DNA from: CAYQZD01 sp964421875
GTDB lineage: Bacteria; Electryoneota; Tariuqbacteria; Tariuqbacterales; Tariuqbacteraceae
Length of the DNA: 24,646 nt
Direction of reading: 5' to 3'
NCBI GenBank assembly: GCA_964421875.1
Contig: CAYQZD010000054.1
Coordinates: 1-24,646 of the forward strand
Below are positions 1-7,241 of the stretch, one piece after another. Each line of letters starts with the position of its first letter. Positions within the stretch are counted from its first letter, which is position 1. The translations under genes and the position numbers were made by a program. The notes beneath the pieces are model-generated. The model did not search any database, was not told where the DNA came from, and was given only the letters and a program-made list of their open reading frames with translations.

Positions 1-263
1 GACTTATGATGTGTTTTAGACGAGATTGAACCACAGATTCACAAATACAGCCAAAATTATAGCGTATGGATCATTTGGAATATTCTTAGAAGACTTTAGA
101 TACTTAAATCATCTTTCACATCACTACACAGGAGGGAAATCGTGGTGGGGTCGGGCCTCCCGAAATCGAAGTAGCTGTAAATGCGGGACTGCTTGATTAT
201 ACGAAAAATAGATAACTTTGTCAAGTATTTTGTGTGTTTTTTTGAGGGGTCATTCTGAACGAA

Positions 264-333
264 GTAGGGGCGAAGCATTCTGGTGTATATTATTAAAAAC
301 ATTATCGTTAAACAAAGAATGCTTCGCCCCTAC
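264..333. repeat. Long inverted repeat, GTAGGGGCG family
   Basis: Perfect 17 bp arms (264-280 and 317-333, starting GTAGGGGCGAAGCATTC) flank a 36 nt AT-rich loop. A related copy at 8710-8778 has GTAAGGG in the left arm and CCCTTAC in the right, so the difference is compensated and pairing is kept. Confidence 0.85.
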
Positions 334-381
334 CGGAGGGATTACTTCATCTGCGCGCATCCGCGTAAATCTGCGATTCTA

Positions 382-409
382 AAATCACAAATCACAAATC
401 ACAAATCGA
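382..409. repeat. Tandem heptamer array (AAATCAC)
   Basis: Three perfect AAATCAC units followed by AAATCGA, ending 3 nt before the stop codon of the minus-strand permease. It is one of several tandem 7-mer arrays in the window, each with a different unit. Confidence 0.85.
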
Positions 410-412
410 AGT

Positions 413-1309
413 TCACCCGAATGTAACCAGAAAAGCCCCGGCCACGCCTAAGATGATACCCACAGTGCGGCGCGTGTCGATGATTTCGCGCAGGAAGATA
501 CCGGCGAAGAGGAAGACGAAGATGTTGGAGGTCTGATTCAAAGCGGCGGCGATGGAGGCTTGAGTGTATTTCATCCCGCCCAGCCACAACAGCAGCGCCA
601 GATAGGCTCCGGTGAAGGAACCGGTCAAGGTGTAAACCCTCCTCCCTGAGGACCAGACAGAGCGGAGAATCGCCCCGCTGTGCGGGTGCACTATAAGCAC
701 TATGACAAGGGGAATTATCCCCCCTAACAGCCGGAGTTCCATCACCCAGAGCAGAGGGGAGGTTTCCAGCAGGGGCTTTATCATCACGATGCTGTAACCC
801 ATTATCCCCATCGCCAGCGCGCCGTATAATATCCCCCGGAAGAGGTCGCGACGACTGATACCGGCGGCGCCCCCCTTCAGCGATACGGTAAGCACCGCGG
901 AAATAATCAGCGCCGCCCCTATTATCTGCACCGCAGTCAGGCTTTCACCAAGCATTATCACCGAAAGTCCGATGATGCAGGGGCTGTAAAGGCAGTCCAC
1001 AATAGCGGACAATCCCGCACCCAGCAGGTTCAGGCTTTTGAAGAAGAGGGTGTCCGAGATACCGATGCCCAGCACACCGCTGAAGATTATGAAGAGATAC
1101 TGCCCGGCGGGGACGGGGTGGAACAGGCTTTTTCCCATCAGCCACATCGTGGGGATGATGAGGACGAACGCTAAGACGTTCTTGAAGAGATTGAGGCCGA
1201 TGGGGTGAACCGTTTCGCCGCTCTTCTTGAACAGTATCACCGCCGAAGCCCAGACGATAGCGGTGGTCAGCGCCATTATTTCGCCGGGGTAGGGGATATG
1301 GTCGAGCAT
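413..1309 (-). CDS. DMT-superfamily permease with two EamA domains
   Basis: This is a 298-residue, very hydrophobic protein with about ten predicted membrane segments, arranged as two EamA halves (about residues 8-140 and 152-298). Family hallmarks are the early ALTTAIVWASAVILFKKSGE stretch and the C-terminal ALNQTSNIFVFLFAGIFLRE followed by a glycine-rich last helix. The length is normal for the drug/metabolite transporter superfamily, which exports or exchanges small metabolites across the inner membrane. The substrate cannot be told from sequence. The start is uncertain because no good Shine-Dalgarno sequence is seen; an internal Met at residue 12 is an alternative. It is transcribed divergently from the MerR-type regulator, and whether that regulator also controls it is unknown. 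Confidence 0.88.
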   Translation of the reverse strand: MLDHIPYPGEIMALTTAIVWASAVILFKKSGETVHPIGLNLFKNVLAFVLIIPTMWLMGKSLFHPVPAGQYLFIIFSGVLGIGISDTLFFKSLNLLGAGLSAIVDCLYSPCIIGLSVIMLGESLTAVQIIGAALIISAVLTVSLKGGAAGISRRDLFRGILYGALAMGIMGYSIVMIKPLLETSPLLWVMELRLLGGIIPLVIVLIVHPHSGAILRSVWSSGRRVYTLTGSFTGAYLALLLWLGGMKYTQASIAAALNQTSNIFVFLFAGIFLREIIDTRRTVGIILGVAGAFLVTFG

Positions 1310-1462
1310 AGGCTGTGACGTGATGAATAATTACAGCGGCAGTGCGCCGGGGTGAATATATAAAATCAACTCCTGTAAGTTGTTTTAGGTTCCTTGCGGT
1401 GAAGAGTCAATTCAACCGCTCGTTTTTTTGCCTGAATTCTATATGTTTTTATGGGATATAAT

Positions 1463-1491
1463 TTGATAAATTTGTGTAAGTTTCTTATATT
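1463..1491 (+). promoter_or_regulatory. Candidate sigma70-type promoter for the MerR-type gene
   Basis: TTGATA (1463-1468) and TATATT (1486-1491) are separated by 17 nt. This predicts a start near 1498 and a leader of about 40 nt before the TTG start at 1537. No MerR-style lengthened spacer is seen. Confidence 0.45.
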
Positions 1492-1536
1492 TAGATAACA
1501 GATTTTCTATACTCGTTAGATAATCATTATAGAATA

Positions 1537-2064
1537 TTGCCTGAAACTAAAAATATCGACAGCCGCATACGCGATAAAATCCCCTTGTCTGAGTTCATAG
1601 GGCCGCTTGACCCGGTGATTACGCTGGGAACGGCGAGCAAGATGCTGGATATCTCGGAATCGATGTTGCGAAAATACGAAGCAGAAGGGCTGATGATTTA
1701 TCATCGCACCGACACCGGACGCCGACTGCTCTGCAGGGAGGACATCGACCGCGTGAGGCTGCTGAAGCATCTGAACAAGGTCCGGGGCATCAACTTCGAG
1801 GGAATACGCCGACTGCTGGCTTTATTGCCCTGCTGGGAACTCAAGCCCTGCACGCCTGAAGAGAAAGCTACCTGCAGGATAATGCAGGATTCCACCGGAC
1901 CCTGCTGGACCGTAGCTAACACCATCTGCGCCGAGAAGGGCGAGGACTGCCGCTCCTGCGTGGTCTATCGCTTTGGAGCTTATTGCACCGAGGATATCAA
2001 GGCGCTGGTTCACGGCGGCGGGGAAGGACTGGGAGAAGTATTCCACAAGGCTGAGAACAGGTAA
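1537..2064 (+). CDS. MerR-family regulator with a cysteine-rich (two-CW-like) C-terminal domain
   Basis: The protein has 175 residues. Residues 28-95 match a MerR winged helix-turn-helix (TASKMLDISESMLRKYEAEG, then a GRRLLCREDIDRV wing), a family that binds palindromic operators and activates or represses in response to a ligand or redox signal. The rest is unusual: eight cysteines between residues 99 and 150 (99, 105, 113, 123, 131, 138, 141, 150), including two P-C-W motifs (99-100, 123-124) and a CRSC pair. This resembles the small two-CW modules found in sulfate-reducer-type genomes and suggests a metal, Fe-S or thiol sensor. The start is TTG with no clear Shine-Dalgarno sequence. It lies 163 nt upstream of the redox pair at 2228-4718 on the same strand, so it is the likely local regulator (inference). 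Confidence 0.85.
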   Translation: MPETKNIDSRIRDKIPLSEFIGPLDPVITLGTASKMLDISESMLRKYEAEGLMIYHRTDTGRRLLCREDIDRVRLLKHLNKVRGINFEGIRRLLALLPCWELKPCTPEEKATCRIMQDSTGPCWTVANTICAEKGEDCRSCVVYRFGAYCTEDIKALVHGGGEGLGEVFHKAENR

Positions 2065-2068
2065 CGGC

Positions 2069-2131
2069 AGTTCAGTTCGGTGGAATAAGATTCCGCCCTA
2101 CTGCCAAGTAAATCTGCGCGGGAACTGAACT
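2069..2131. promoter_or_regulatory. Nested inverted repeat between regulator and redox genes
   Basis: A perfect 10 bp outer repeat (AGTTCAGTTC at 2069-2078, GAACTGAACT at 2122-2131) encloses an 8 bp hairpin (2079-2086 with 2090-2097, loop AAG). No T-run follows, so it is not a typical intrinsic terminator. It could be an operator for the upstream regulator or a structured leader of the 2228 gene. Confidence 0.5.
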
Positions 2132-2143
2132 CACGAAACCTTC

Positions 2144-2175
2144 GACTTGCTGACTTGCTCACTTGCAGACTTGAA
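2144..2175. repeat. Tandem octamer array (GACTTGCT)
   Basis: Two perfect GACTTGCT units are followed by CACTTGCA and GACTTGAA. The array lies 53 nt before the start codon of the 2228 gene, in its presumed leader or promoter region. Confidence 0.8.
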
Positions 2176-2227
2176 AACCTATTTTTTGAATAAACATACA
2201 GAAACATAACCAAAACAAGGGACAGGA

Positions 2228-3118
2228 ATGACTGCTCTCTACGTTTTCACCTACCTCACGGCGGTAGTTTTTGTAATCGCCATCGCCGCGCGAGCGATTC
2301 GAATCGCTTCCGCCCCGATGCACCTCCGCTGGGAACTATACCCGGTGGCTCACGAGGGGAAACGCTCGGCTTACGGGGGATCCTACCTCGAGGATTACGA
2401 GTGGTGGACCAAGAAACGCCGCCAGAACAGATTGGGGGAACTGACAGTGATGATACCGGAAATCCTGCTGCTAAAGGGGCTGTGGGAAAACAACCGCGGA
2501 ATGTGGTTTCCTTCATTCACATTGCATCACGGAATTTACTGGCTGGCGGGTACGGCGTTCTTGATGATTGTCAGCGCTCTGTTCAACCTTCCTCAACTCA
2601 GCGTGATAATTACGGTGACCGGGACGGTGGGATACATTGCGGGTATCGTCGGCGCGGTATCGCTGCTGGCGATGCGGCTGACATCAGGCAAGCTCAAACC
2701 CTATACTTCATTAGCGGCTTATTTCAATCTGCTTTTCCTGCTGGCGATTTTCGCCACCGGGATTTATTCCGCGGTGACTTCCGCTACTCATTACAGCCAG
2801 ATGACGGAGTTTTTCGGAGGTCTCCTGGGGAAAGGATTCGTTCCGCTGAGCGGCGCGGTAACGGTGCATATTTTAGTCGCTGTCCTCTTTGTGCTTTACC
2901 TTCCTTTCACCCATATGACGCATTTTATCGCTAAGTATTTCACCTATCATTCGGTTAAATGGAACGATGAACCTAACCTCAAAGGCGGGAACTTGGAAAA
3001 AGATATCGGTAACGTGTTGAAATACCCGGTGACCTGGTCAGCCAAACACCTGGGCGCCGACGGGGAGAAAAACTGGGCGGATATCGCATTGTCGGAGGTG
3101 CCGGATGACGAAAAATAA
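2228..3118 (+). CDS. NarI/DsrM-like cytochrome b membrane subunit
   Basis: This 296-residue protein has five likely membrane helices (about residues 5-28, 100-120, 124-150, 162-185 and 208-238). Candidate heme b ligands are H100/H101 at the start of helix 2 and H214, H229 and H232 in helix 5 (HILVAVLFVLYLPFTHMTHF). This matches the respiratory nitrate reductase gamma/DsrM/HdrE group, which passes electrons between the quinone pool and a cytoplasmic Fe-S partner. The following gene encodes such a partner and overlaps it by 14 nt, so the two are translationally coupled and likely form one membrane complex. Nitrate reductase catalytic genes are absent, so the NarI label is only structural. ATG is preceded by a purine-rich AAGGGACAGGA. 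Confidence 0.82.
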   Translation: MTALYVFTYLTAVVFVIAIAARAIRIASAPMHLRWELYPVAHEGKRSAYGGSYLEDYEWWTKKRRQNRLGELTVMIPEILLLKGLWENNRGMWFPSFTLHHGIYWLAGTAFLMIVSALFNLPQLSVIITVTGTVGYIAGIVGAVSLLAMRLTSGKLKPYTSLAAYFNLLFLLAIFATGIYSAVTSATHYSQMTEFFGGLLGKGFVPLSGAVTVHILVAVLFVLYLPFTHMTHFIAKYFTYHSVKWNDEPNLKGGNLEKDIGNVLKYPVTWSAKHLGADGEKNWADIALSEVPDDEK

Positions 3119-4718
3119 TATTACCGTCGAAGATATCAGTAAAGATTCGGAACAGTTGACTCACATCGAACCCAAGGACTTGACTCCGCTGCCGCCGCCC
3201 TACGATGACATCGAACAGCAGCCCGGATGGCTGAAAATGAAGGAAGAGCACCGGAAAACGGTGGAATCCTCCCTTGATGACACCGTGGCGGTGGGTATTC
3301 CCAAGCCAGAGACCAAGGAAGAGGAAGAACGGCTGGTCAAGGATTTTCTGGAAGGTCTTAGGAAACTGTTCACCAAAGAAAACAACTGGACCTTCCTCCA
3401 GCCCCTGATGCTGAGTATGGAACACTGCGCGAAGTGCCAGACCTGCAACGACGCCTGCCCGGTTTACGAAGCCAGCGGGGGAAAAGAGATTTACCGTCCC
3501 ACCTACCGCTCGGAAGTGCTGCGGCGTATTTACTTTAAATACTTAAAGCCGGGCGGAAAATATTTCGGTAAATGGAAGCATGGCGACATCGACTTGAATT
3601 GGAAGACGGTGGCTCGTTTAGCGGAACTTTCCTACAGGTGCACCCTCTGCCGCCGCTGCGCCCAAACCTGCCCTATCGGTGTGGACAACGGTCTAATCAC
3701 CCACGAACTGCGTAAGCTCTTCAGCCAGGAGATGGGCATCGCCGCCAAGGAAATCCATGAGAAGGGCTCGGTGCTGCAGCTTAAGGTCGGCTCATCAACG
3801 GGGATGAACCCGCTGGTGGTGAAAGACAATATCGATTTCATCGACGAGGATATGTTCGACCTCACCGGCCTTGAAGTCCACACCCCCTGGGACAAGGAGG
3901 GCGCCGACATTCTGTTGATTCACAACGCCGGGGAAATCTTGGCTTGGCCCGAAAATCCCGGCGCTTTCGCCCTCATCTTTGAAGCGGCGGGAATCAGTTG
4001 GACTATGTCCAGCGACCTGGTGGGTTACGACGGTATAAATTACGGTCTGTGGTACGACGATTTCCAACTGGCTCGCGTGGCGCTGAAGCACGCGGAAATC
4101 GCTAAGAAACTCAAGGTTAAAAAAATCGTCATCGGCGAATGCGGCCACGCTCATAAGGCTTTAACCGTGATTGCCGACAGAGTGCTTTCGGGCGAATTTA
4201 ACATCCCCCGCGAAAGCGCGATGCCGGTTCTGGAGGATATTGTTTTTTCCGGCAGGCTCAAGCTCGACCCTTCCAAGAACGATTTCCCCATCACTTTGCA
4301 TGACCCCTGCAATATGGTGCGGGCGATGGGGATTGTCGAGCCTCAGCGCAGAGTGTTGCGGGCGATATCCCCTCCGGGCAGGTTCCGCGAAATGACCCCG
4401 CACGGAGTCTATAATTACTGCTGCGGCGGCGGTAGCGGCTTCGCTATAATGTCGCCCTACAATTTCCGCGACTGGCGCCTCAGCGTTTCCGGCCGCAAAA
4501 AGCTGCAGCAAGTGTTGAATGCATTTGAGAATGAGCCGGTGGAAGATAATAAATATCTCTGCGCGCCCTGCTCAAACTGTAAGGGGCAGATACGCGACCT
4601 CTTCGAATACTATGGAGTGTGGGATAAGTCTCGTATAATGTACGGCGGCTTGGTGGAACTCATCGTCAACGCGATGGAGGACATCAATCAGCCTTTCATC
4701 AATTGGGAATGGCATTAG
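3105..4718 (+). CDS. DsrK/HdrD-like Fe-S protein with CCG domain
   Basis: A 537-residue cytoplasmic protein. After a charged N-terminal extension of about 100 residues come two ferredoxin-type 4Fe-4S motifs (C108-x2-C111-x2-C114-x3-C118-P and C179-x2-C182-x2-C185-x3-C189-P), a Rossmann-like middle with a GECGHAHKA motif, then a CCG domain (C402, C439-C440-G, C486-x2-C489-x2-C492) fitting the noncubane 4Fe-4S site of HdrB/HdrD/DsrK. In characterised relatives that site reduces or oxidises heterodisulfides or DsrC-type trisulfides. With the membrane subunit just upstream it should form an electron-transfer module between quinones and a thiol/disulfide carrier (inference). DsrC and sulfite reductase are not in the window. 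The start is well supported by GGAGGTG 5' of ATG. TmcB- and HmcF-like proteins are close alternatives. Confidence 0.87.
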   Translation: MTKNNITVEDISKDSEQLTHIEPKDLTPLPPPYDDIEQQPGWLKMKEEHRKTVESSLDDTVAVGIPKPETKEEEERLVKDFLEGLRKLFTKENNWTFLQPLMLSMEHCAKCQTCNDACPVYEASGGKEIYRPTYRSEVLRRIYFKYLKPGGKYFGKWKHGDIDLNWKTVARLAELSYRCTLCRRCAQTCPIGVDNGLITHELRKLFSQEMGIAAKEIHEKGSVLQLKVGSSTGMNPLVVKDNIDFIDEDMFDLTGLEVHTPWDKEGADILLIHNAGEILAWPENPGAFALIFEAAGISWTMSSDLVGYDGINYGLWYDDFQLARVALKHAEIAKKLKVKKIVIGECGHAHKALTVIADRVLSGEFNIPRESAMPVLEDIVFSGRLKLDPSKNDFPITLHDPCNMVRAMGIVEPQRRVLRAISPPGRFREMTPHGVYNYCCGGGSGFAIMSPYNFRDWRLSVSGRKKLQQVLNAFENEPVEDNKYLCAPCSNCKGQIRDLFEYYGVWDKSRIMYGGLVELIVNAMEDINQPFINWEWH

Positions 4719-4763
4719 GCTCTTCGGATGTTTTCATCGCTTCAATCCTCGTAATCAACTATA

Positions 4764-4797
4764 AAATCCCCGGCGAAATTAAGTCGGGGATTTTTTT
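4764..4797 (+). terminator. Intrinsic terminator of the redox operon
   Basis: A 9 bp stem (AAATCCCCG at 4764-4772 with CGGGGATTT at 4785-4793) and a 12 nt loop run directly into seven Ts. It lies 46 nt after the stop of the Fe-S protein gene. Confidence 0.88.
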
Positions 4798-4823
4798 GAA
4801 TATTATAATCTGAAAACAGATAC

Positions 4824-4844
4824 GAGTTGCGAGTTGCGATTTGC
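4824..4844. repeat. Tandem heptamer array (GAGTTGC)
   Basis: GAGTTGC, GAGTTGC and GATTTGC, followed by a partial GAG. It is intergenic, just after the operon terminator. Confidence 0.8.
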
Positions 4845-4866
4845 GAGCCAAAGAAGGGCAGACACA

Positions 4867-4913
4867 GGGATTTGCCCCTACAAATAATCATCTGACTGTA
4901 GGGGGCGAATCCC
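4867..4913. repeat. Inverted repeat, GTAGGGG family
   Basis: GGGATTTGCCCCTACA (4867-4882) pairs almost completely with TGTAGGGGGCGAATCCC (4897-4913) across a 14 nt loop. It shares the GTAGGGGCG core with the elements at 264, 8710 and 17950. Confidence 0.75.
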
Positions 4914-4931
4914 TATATTCGCCTAAAACAA

Positions 4932-4984
4932 CATTTTCATCCTTCGTTGTGTGTGGTCATAACCAAAACCCTCTCTGAGGGTTT
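4932..4984 (+). repeat. Degenerate copy of the covarying structured repeat
   Basis: It matches the 3' half of the elements at 7002, 10402 and 13143: CATTTTCATCC, a spacer, then a hairpin AAACCCTC-TCT-GAGGGTTT (4966-4984). Compared with AAACCATC-TGT-GATGGTTT in the 10402 copy, both sides of the stem changed together. The 5' half is not recognisable. Confidence 0.5.
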
Positions 4985-5096
4985 GCTAAATTGCCAGCCT
5001 TTGATTATATTTATAACTCGATATTCTTGCTCCTGCAACAAGTATATGAACAACGTAATAATGATGTAAACCTGTAGTCTCCGGAGAAAAAGACTG

Positions 5097-6908
5097 ATGA
5101 CTAATTCGACCATGCATGACAACGATAATACCTTTCATAAAAGAGTCAGAATCGCCATCCTCATTGTTCAATTGATTCTGGCGGCTTTTTTTCTGTTCTA
5201 TGCCGGGAGCCGGACCGAACTAGGTCCCACACTGGACGACGCCTGGGTTTATTTCCAGTTCTCAAAAAATGTGGTGGAGCACGGCGAAATTTCCTTCAAT
5301 CCCGGCCACTGGTCGAATTGTACCAGCCTGGCTTGGATATTGGTAATCGCTGTAGGTATGGCTTTGGGGATACCGCCGGTCGCCTTTATCATTGTATCGG
5401 GACTGCTATTATATTTGGTCTTCGGGCAGTTGGTCTATACTCTTTTCGGTTCGTTTTGGGAAGACAGGTATAACCGGGTATTCTCCATCTTAGTGATTGT
5501 CTTCACAGGCAATGTGATTTGGTATTCGTTTTCCGGTATGGAGACGATGTTCTTCCTGACGTTGGGTTTATGCTGGATTTTCAGCTTCATCCGGGGAAGG
5601 TACATCATCGCCGGGCTCATCGCCGGAATCCTGAGTATCACCCGCACCGAAGGGTTGGTCTTCTTCGCGATTTCCTTTGTTTTTACTCTGCGAAAACTGG
5701 GATTTAGGAGTGGGATTAGACCGGCTCTGCTCCAAGCGGGGATGAGTCTGCTGGTTTATATTCCCGCATCGATAATGAACTATATAGGAACCGGTGAGGC
5801 CTTCCCCCACACCTTCAAAGGCAAGCAGTTCCTCTACGGAATGGATATCGGATTCTGGAATTTGTCTTTGGGGAAAGCTGTGAAGTTTTTTCTCGCCTGG
5901 GCCTCGACCTTCTTCCAGGGGAACTGGTGGCCGGAACTTATGGAACGCCCCTGGACCATACAATACCCCCTCCTACGCATCGTTACTTTGGGCCGGATAG
6001 ACAAGTCGCCGGGCGAGTTTCCGCTGGAACCCAATCCGCTGTTCTGGCAGATTGTCGCGGCGCTCATCGGCGCGGCGTTGTTTTTCGTCCTGATAAGGGG
6101 ATTGATAGTGGTGTTCAGCAAGGCGCTGAAAAACCTGCCCCGAAAGAGAGAATACTCACCCTGGGAATTCTTAGTCTATTGGATTGTAGGATTGAACGCG
6201 ATATACCTGGTGCTGCTGCCCATCAGGGGACACGGCGGCCGCTATCAGGCGGTGAACTTCATCCTGTTCGGACTGCTGATGATTGCCGGAGTGGAGTGGA
6301 AATCGAAGGGGGGGGCGCTGGTTCGCAAGTTCAAGAATTATATAGTCAAACCCGGTATCATTCTCATCTATTTCATCGGGATTTTTTCCTGGGCGGACAT
6401 CTACACGCAAAGTATCTGGCAAATCAACATCGTCCACCGCGCCGCCGGAGAATGGCTGAAGGAAAACCTCCCGCCGGATACTAAAGTAGCGGTCTTCGAC
6501 GGCGGGGCGATAAAGTATTTTTCCCAACTTCCGGTGGTGGACATTGCGGGGATTTTCGAAGCGAAGGGGCTGGAAGAGATGCTCAAAGGCAAGGGCTGGC
6601 AGTTCCTCGAAGCGAGGGATACGCACTATTTAGCGATGATTGAAGGGGAAACTCCTTCAGGCAACCCGGAATCCGACAGTGATGAAGCTTTTTTCAGCCT
6701 GTTTTACGACCAGTTAAAACTGCGGGAGGGCATCGGGAAAAAAGTGAGTTTGACGCCGATTGCGCGCTTCGAAATGCCGATGGTGGAATGGTGGCGGCAT
6801 TGGACCGTGATGATAACCCACAGCCCCATCGTTGTGGTCTATGAAATAGACTACATCGAAGAACAAACCGTTCCGGAAAAAACGATTTTAACAAATCAAG
6901 ACTCATGA
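5097..6908 (+). CDS. GT-C-like polytopic membrane protein
   Basis: This 603-residue protein has about ten or more predicted membrane helices in the first 430 residues and a soluble C-terminal part (about 435-603). Just after the first helix is an acidic L-D47-D48-A-W-V-Y-F motif followed by SNCTSLAW (residues 73-80) and an RTEG motif near residue 185. This arrangement is typical of GT-C-fold lipid-phosphosugar glycosyltransferases (GT39/AftB-like), where the first extracytoplasmic acidic loop holds the catalytic residue. Expected role: transfer of a sugar from a polyprenyl-phosphate donor outside the inner membrane. Donor and acceptor cannot be inferred, and no other glycan genes lie nearby. 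A GGAG sits 11 nt upstream of the ATG, and a strong terminator follows, so it is probably monocistronic. Confidence 0.72.
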   Translation: MTNSTMHDNDNTFHKRVRIAILIVQLILAAFFLFYAGSRTELGPTLDDAWVYFQFSKNVVEHGEISFNPGHWSNCTSLAWILVIAVGMALGIPPVAFIIVSGLLLYLVFGQLVYTLFGSFWEDRYNRVFSILVIVFTGNVIWYSFSGMETMFFLTLGLCWIFSFIRGRYIIAGLIAGILSITRTEGLVFFAISFVFTLRKLGFRSGIRPALLQAGMSLLVYIPASIMNYIGTGEAFPHTFKGKQFLYGMDIGFWNLSLGKAVKFFLAWASTFFQGNWWPELMERPWTIQYPLLRIVTLGRIDKSPGEFPLEPNPLFWQIVAALIGAALFFVLIRGLIVVFSKALKNLPRKREYSPWEFLVYWIVGLNAIYLVLLPIRGHGGRYQAVNFILFGLLMIAGVEWKSKGGALVRKFKNYIVKPGIILIYFIGIFSWADIYTQSIWQINIVHRAAGEWLKENLPPDTKVAVFDGGAIKYFSQLPVVDIAGIFEAKGLEEMLKGKGWQFLEARDTHYLAMIEGETPSGNPESDSDEAFFSLFYDQLKLREGIGKKVSLTPIARFEMPMVEWWRHWTVMITHSPIVVVYEIDYIEEQTVPEKTILTNQDS

Positions 6909-6960
6909 AACGCGGTCGATGTAAGTAGTGAAACTATTACCGCGCAGATTGGAATAAACT

Positions 6961-6991
6961 ATCCCGGCTTGATTAAAGCCGGGATTTTTTT
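6961..6991 (+). terminator. Intrinsic terminator after the GT-C-like gene
   Basis: Perfect 10 bp stem ATCCCGGCTT (6961-6970) with AAGCCGGGAT (6976-6985), a 5 nt loop and a run of Ts to 6991. Confidence 0.92.
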
Positions 6992-7001
6992 AAGATTTAA
7001 T

Positions 7002-7092
7002 CTGAAAATAGCCTTACCGCTTCCTCGCGAGGCATTATTTGCATCCTTCATTGTGCGATGGTTCGCGAAAAGAATCCATCGAATGATGGTTT
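7002..7092 (+). repeat. Structured intergenic repeat, copy 1 of 3
   Basis: It starts TGAAAATA (7002-7009) and has TATTTGCA at 7036-7043, 34 nt downstream (one mismatch to pairing). A 17 nt spacer follows, then GTTCGCGAAAAG and a terminal hairpin CCATC-GAAT-GATGG (7076-7089) followed by Ts. Spacing is the same as in the copies at 10402 and 13143. The terminal hairpin ends only a few bases before the -35 box of the next gene. Confidence 0.75.
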
Positions 7093-7094
7093 CT

Positions 7095-7122
7095 TTGACA
7101 TTTTAATTCTTTTTTGTATAAT
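7095..7122 (+). promoter_or_regulatory. Consensus-like sigma70 promoter
   Basis: TTGACA (7095-7100), a 16 nt spacer and TATAAT (7117-7122). Both hexamers match the consensus exactly. The predicted start is near 7129, giving a leader of about 110 nt for the secreted protein at 7242. Confidence 0.72.
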
Positions 7123-7241
7123 ATAAGGTAATTTCACTCCGGTTTACTACGAAATCCCTGTGTTTGACCTGCAAGAACAGCTTCACCGAATAGACATCCC
7201 CGTTAAATTATTTTTATAAAATCATTAACGAAGGAGAAATC

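Larger units (their letters stand above)
1..412. other. Intergenic region with dispersed repeats, no gene
   Basis: No convincing coding region is seen. The stretch holds pieces of short dispersed repeats (an AACCACAGATTCAC-like piece near 28, and a CATCCGCGTAAATCTGCG piece near 358), a long inverted repeat (264-333) and a heptamer array (382-409). A short minus-strand open frame (96-302) crosses repeat DNA and has no recognisable domain. Confidence 0.6.
4719..5096. other. Intergenic region: terminator plus three repeat types
   Basis: No gene is seen. The region contains the terminator of the redox operon (4764-4797), a heptamer array (4824-4844), a GTAGGGG-family inverted repeat (4867-4913) and a degenerate copy of the covarying structured repeat (4932-4984). 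The short minus-strand frames here overlap these repeats and the next gene and are not supported. Confidence 0.6.
6909..7241. other. Intergenic region: terminator, structured repeat and strong promoter
   Basis: No gene is seen. In order it holds the terminator of the GT-C-like gene (6961-6991), structured repeat copy (7002-7092), a near-consensus promoter (7095-7122) and a leader of about 110 nt ending in AAGGAG before the next ATG. Confidence 0.7.

Noticed and set aside
2228..3118. True respiratory nitrate reductase gamma subunit
   Set aside because: No NarG, NarH or NarJ genes are adjacent; the overlapping partner is a CCG-domain Fe-S protein, so a DsrM/HdrE-like role fits better.
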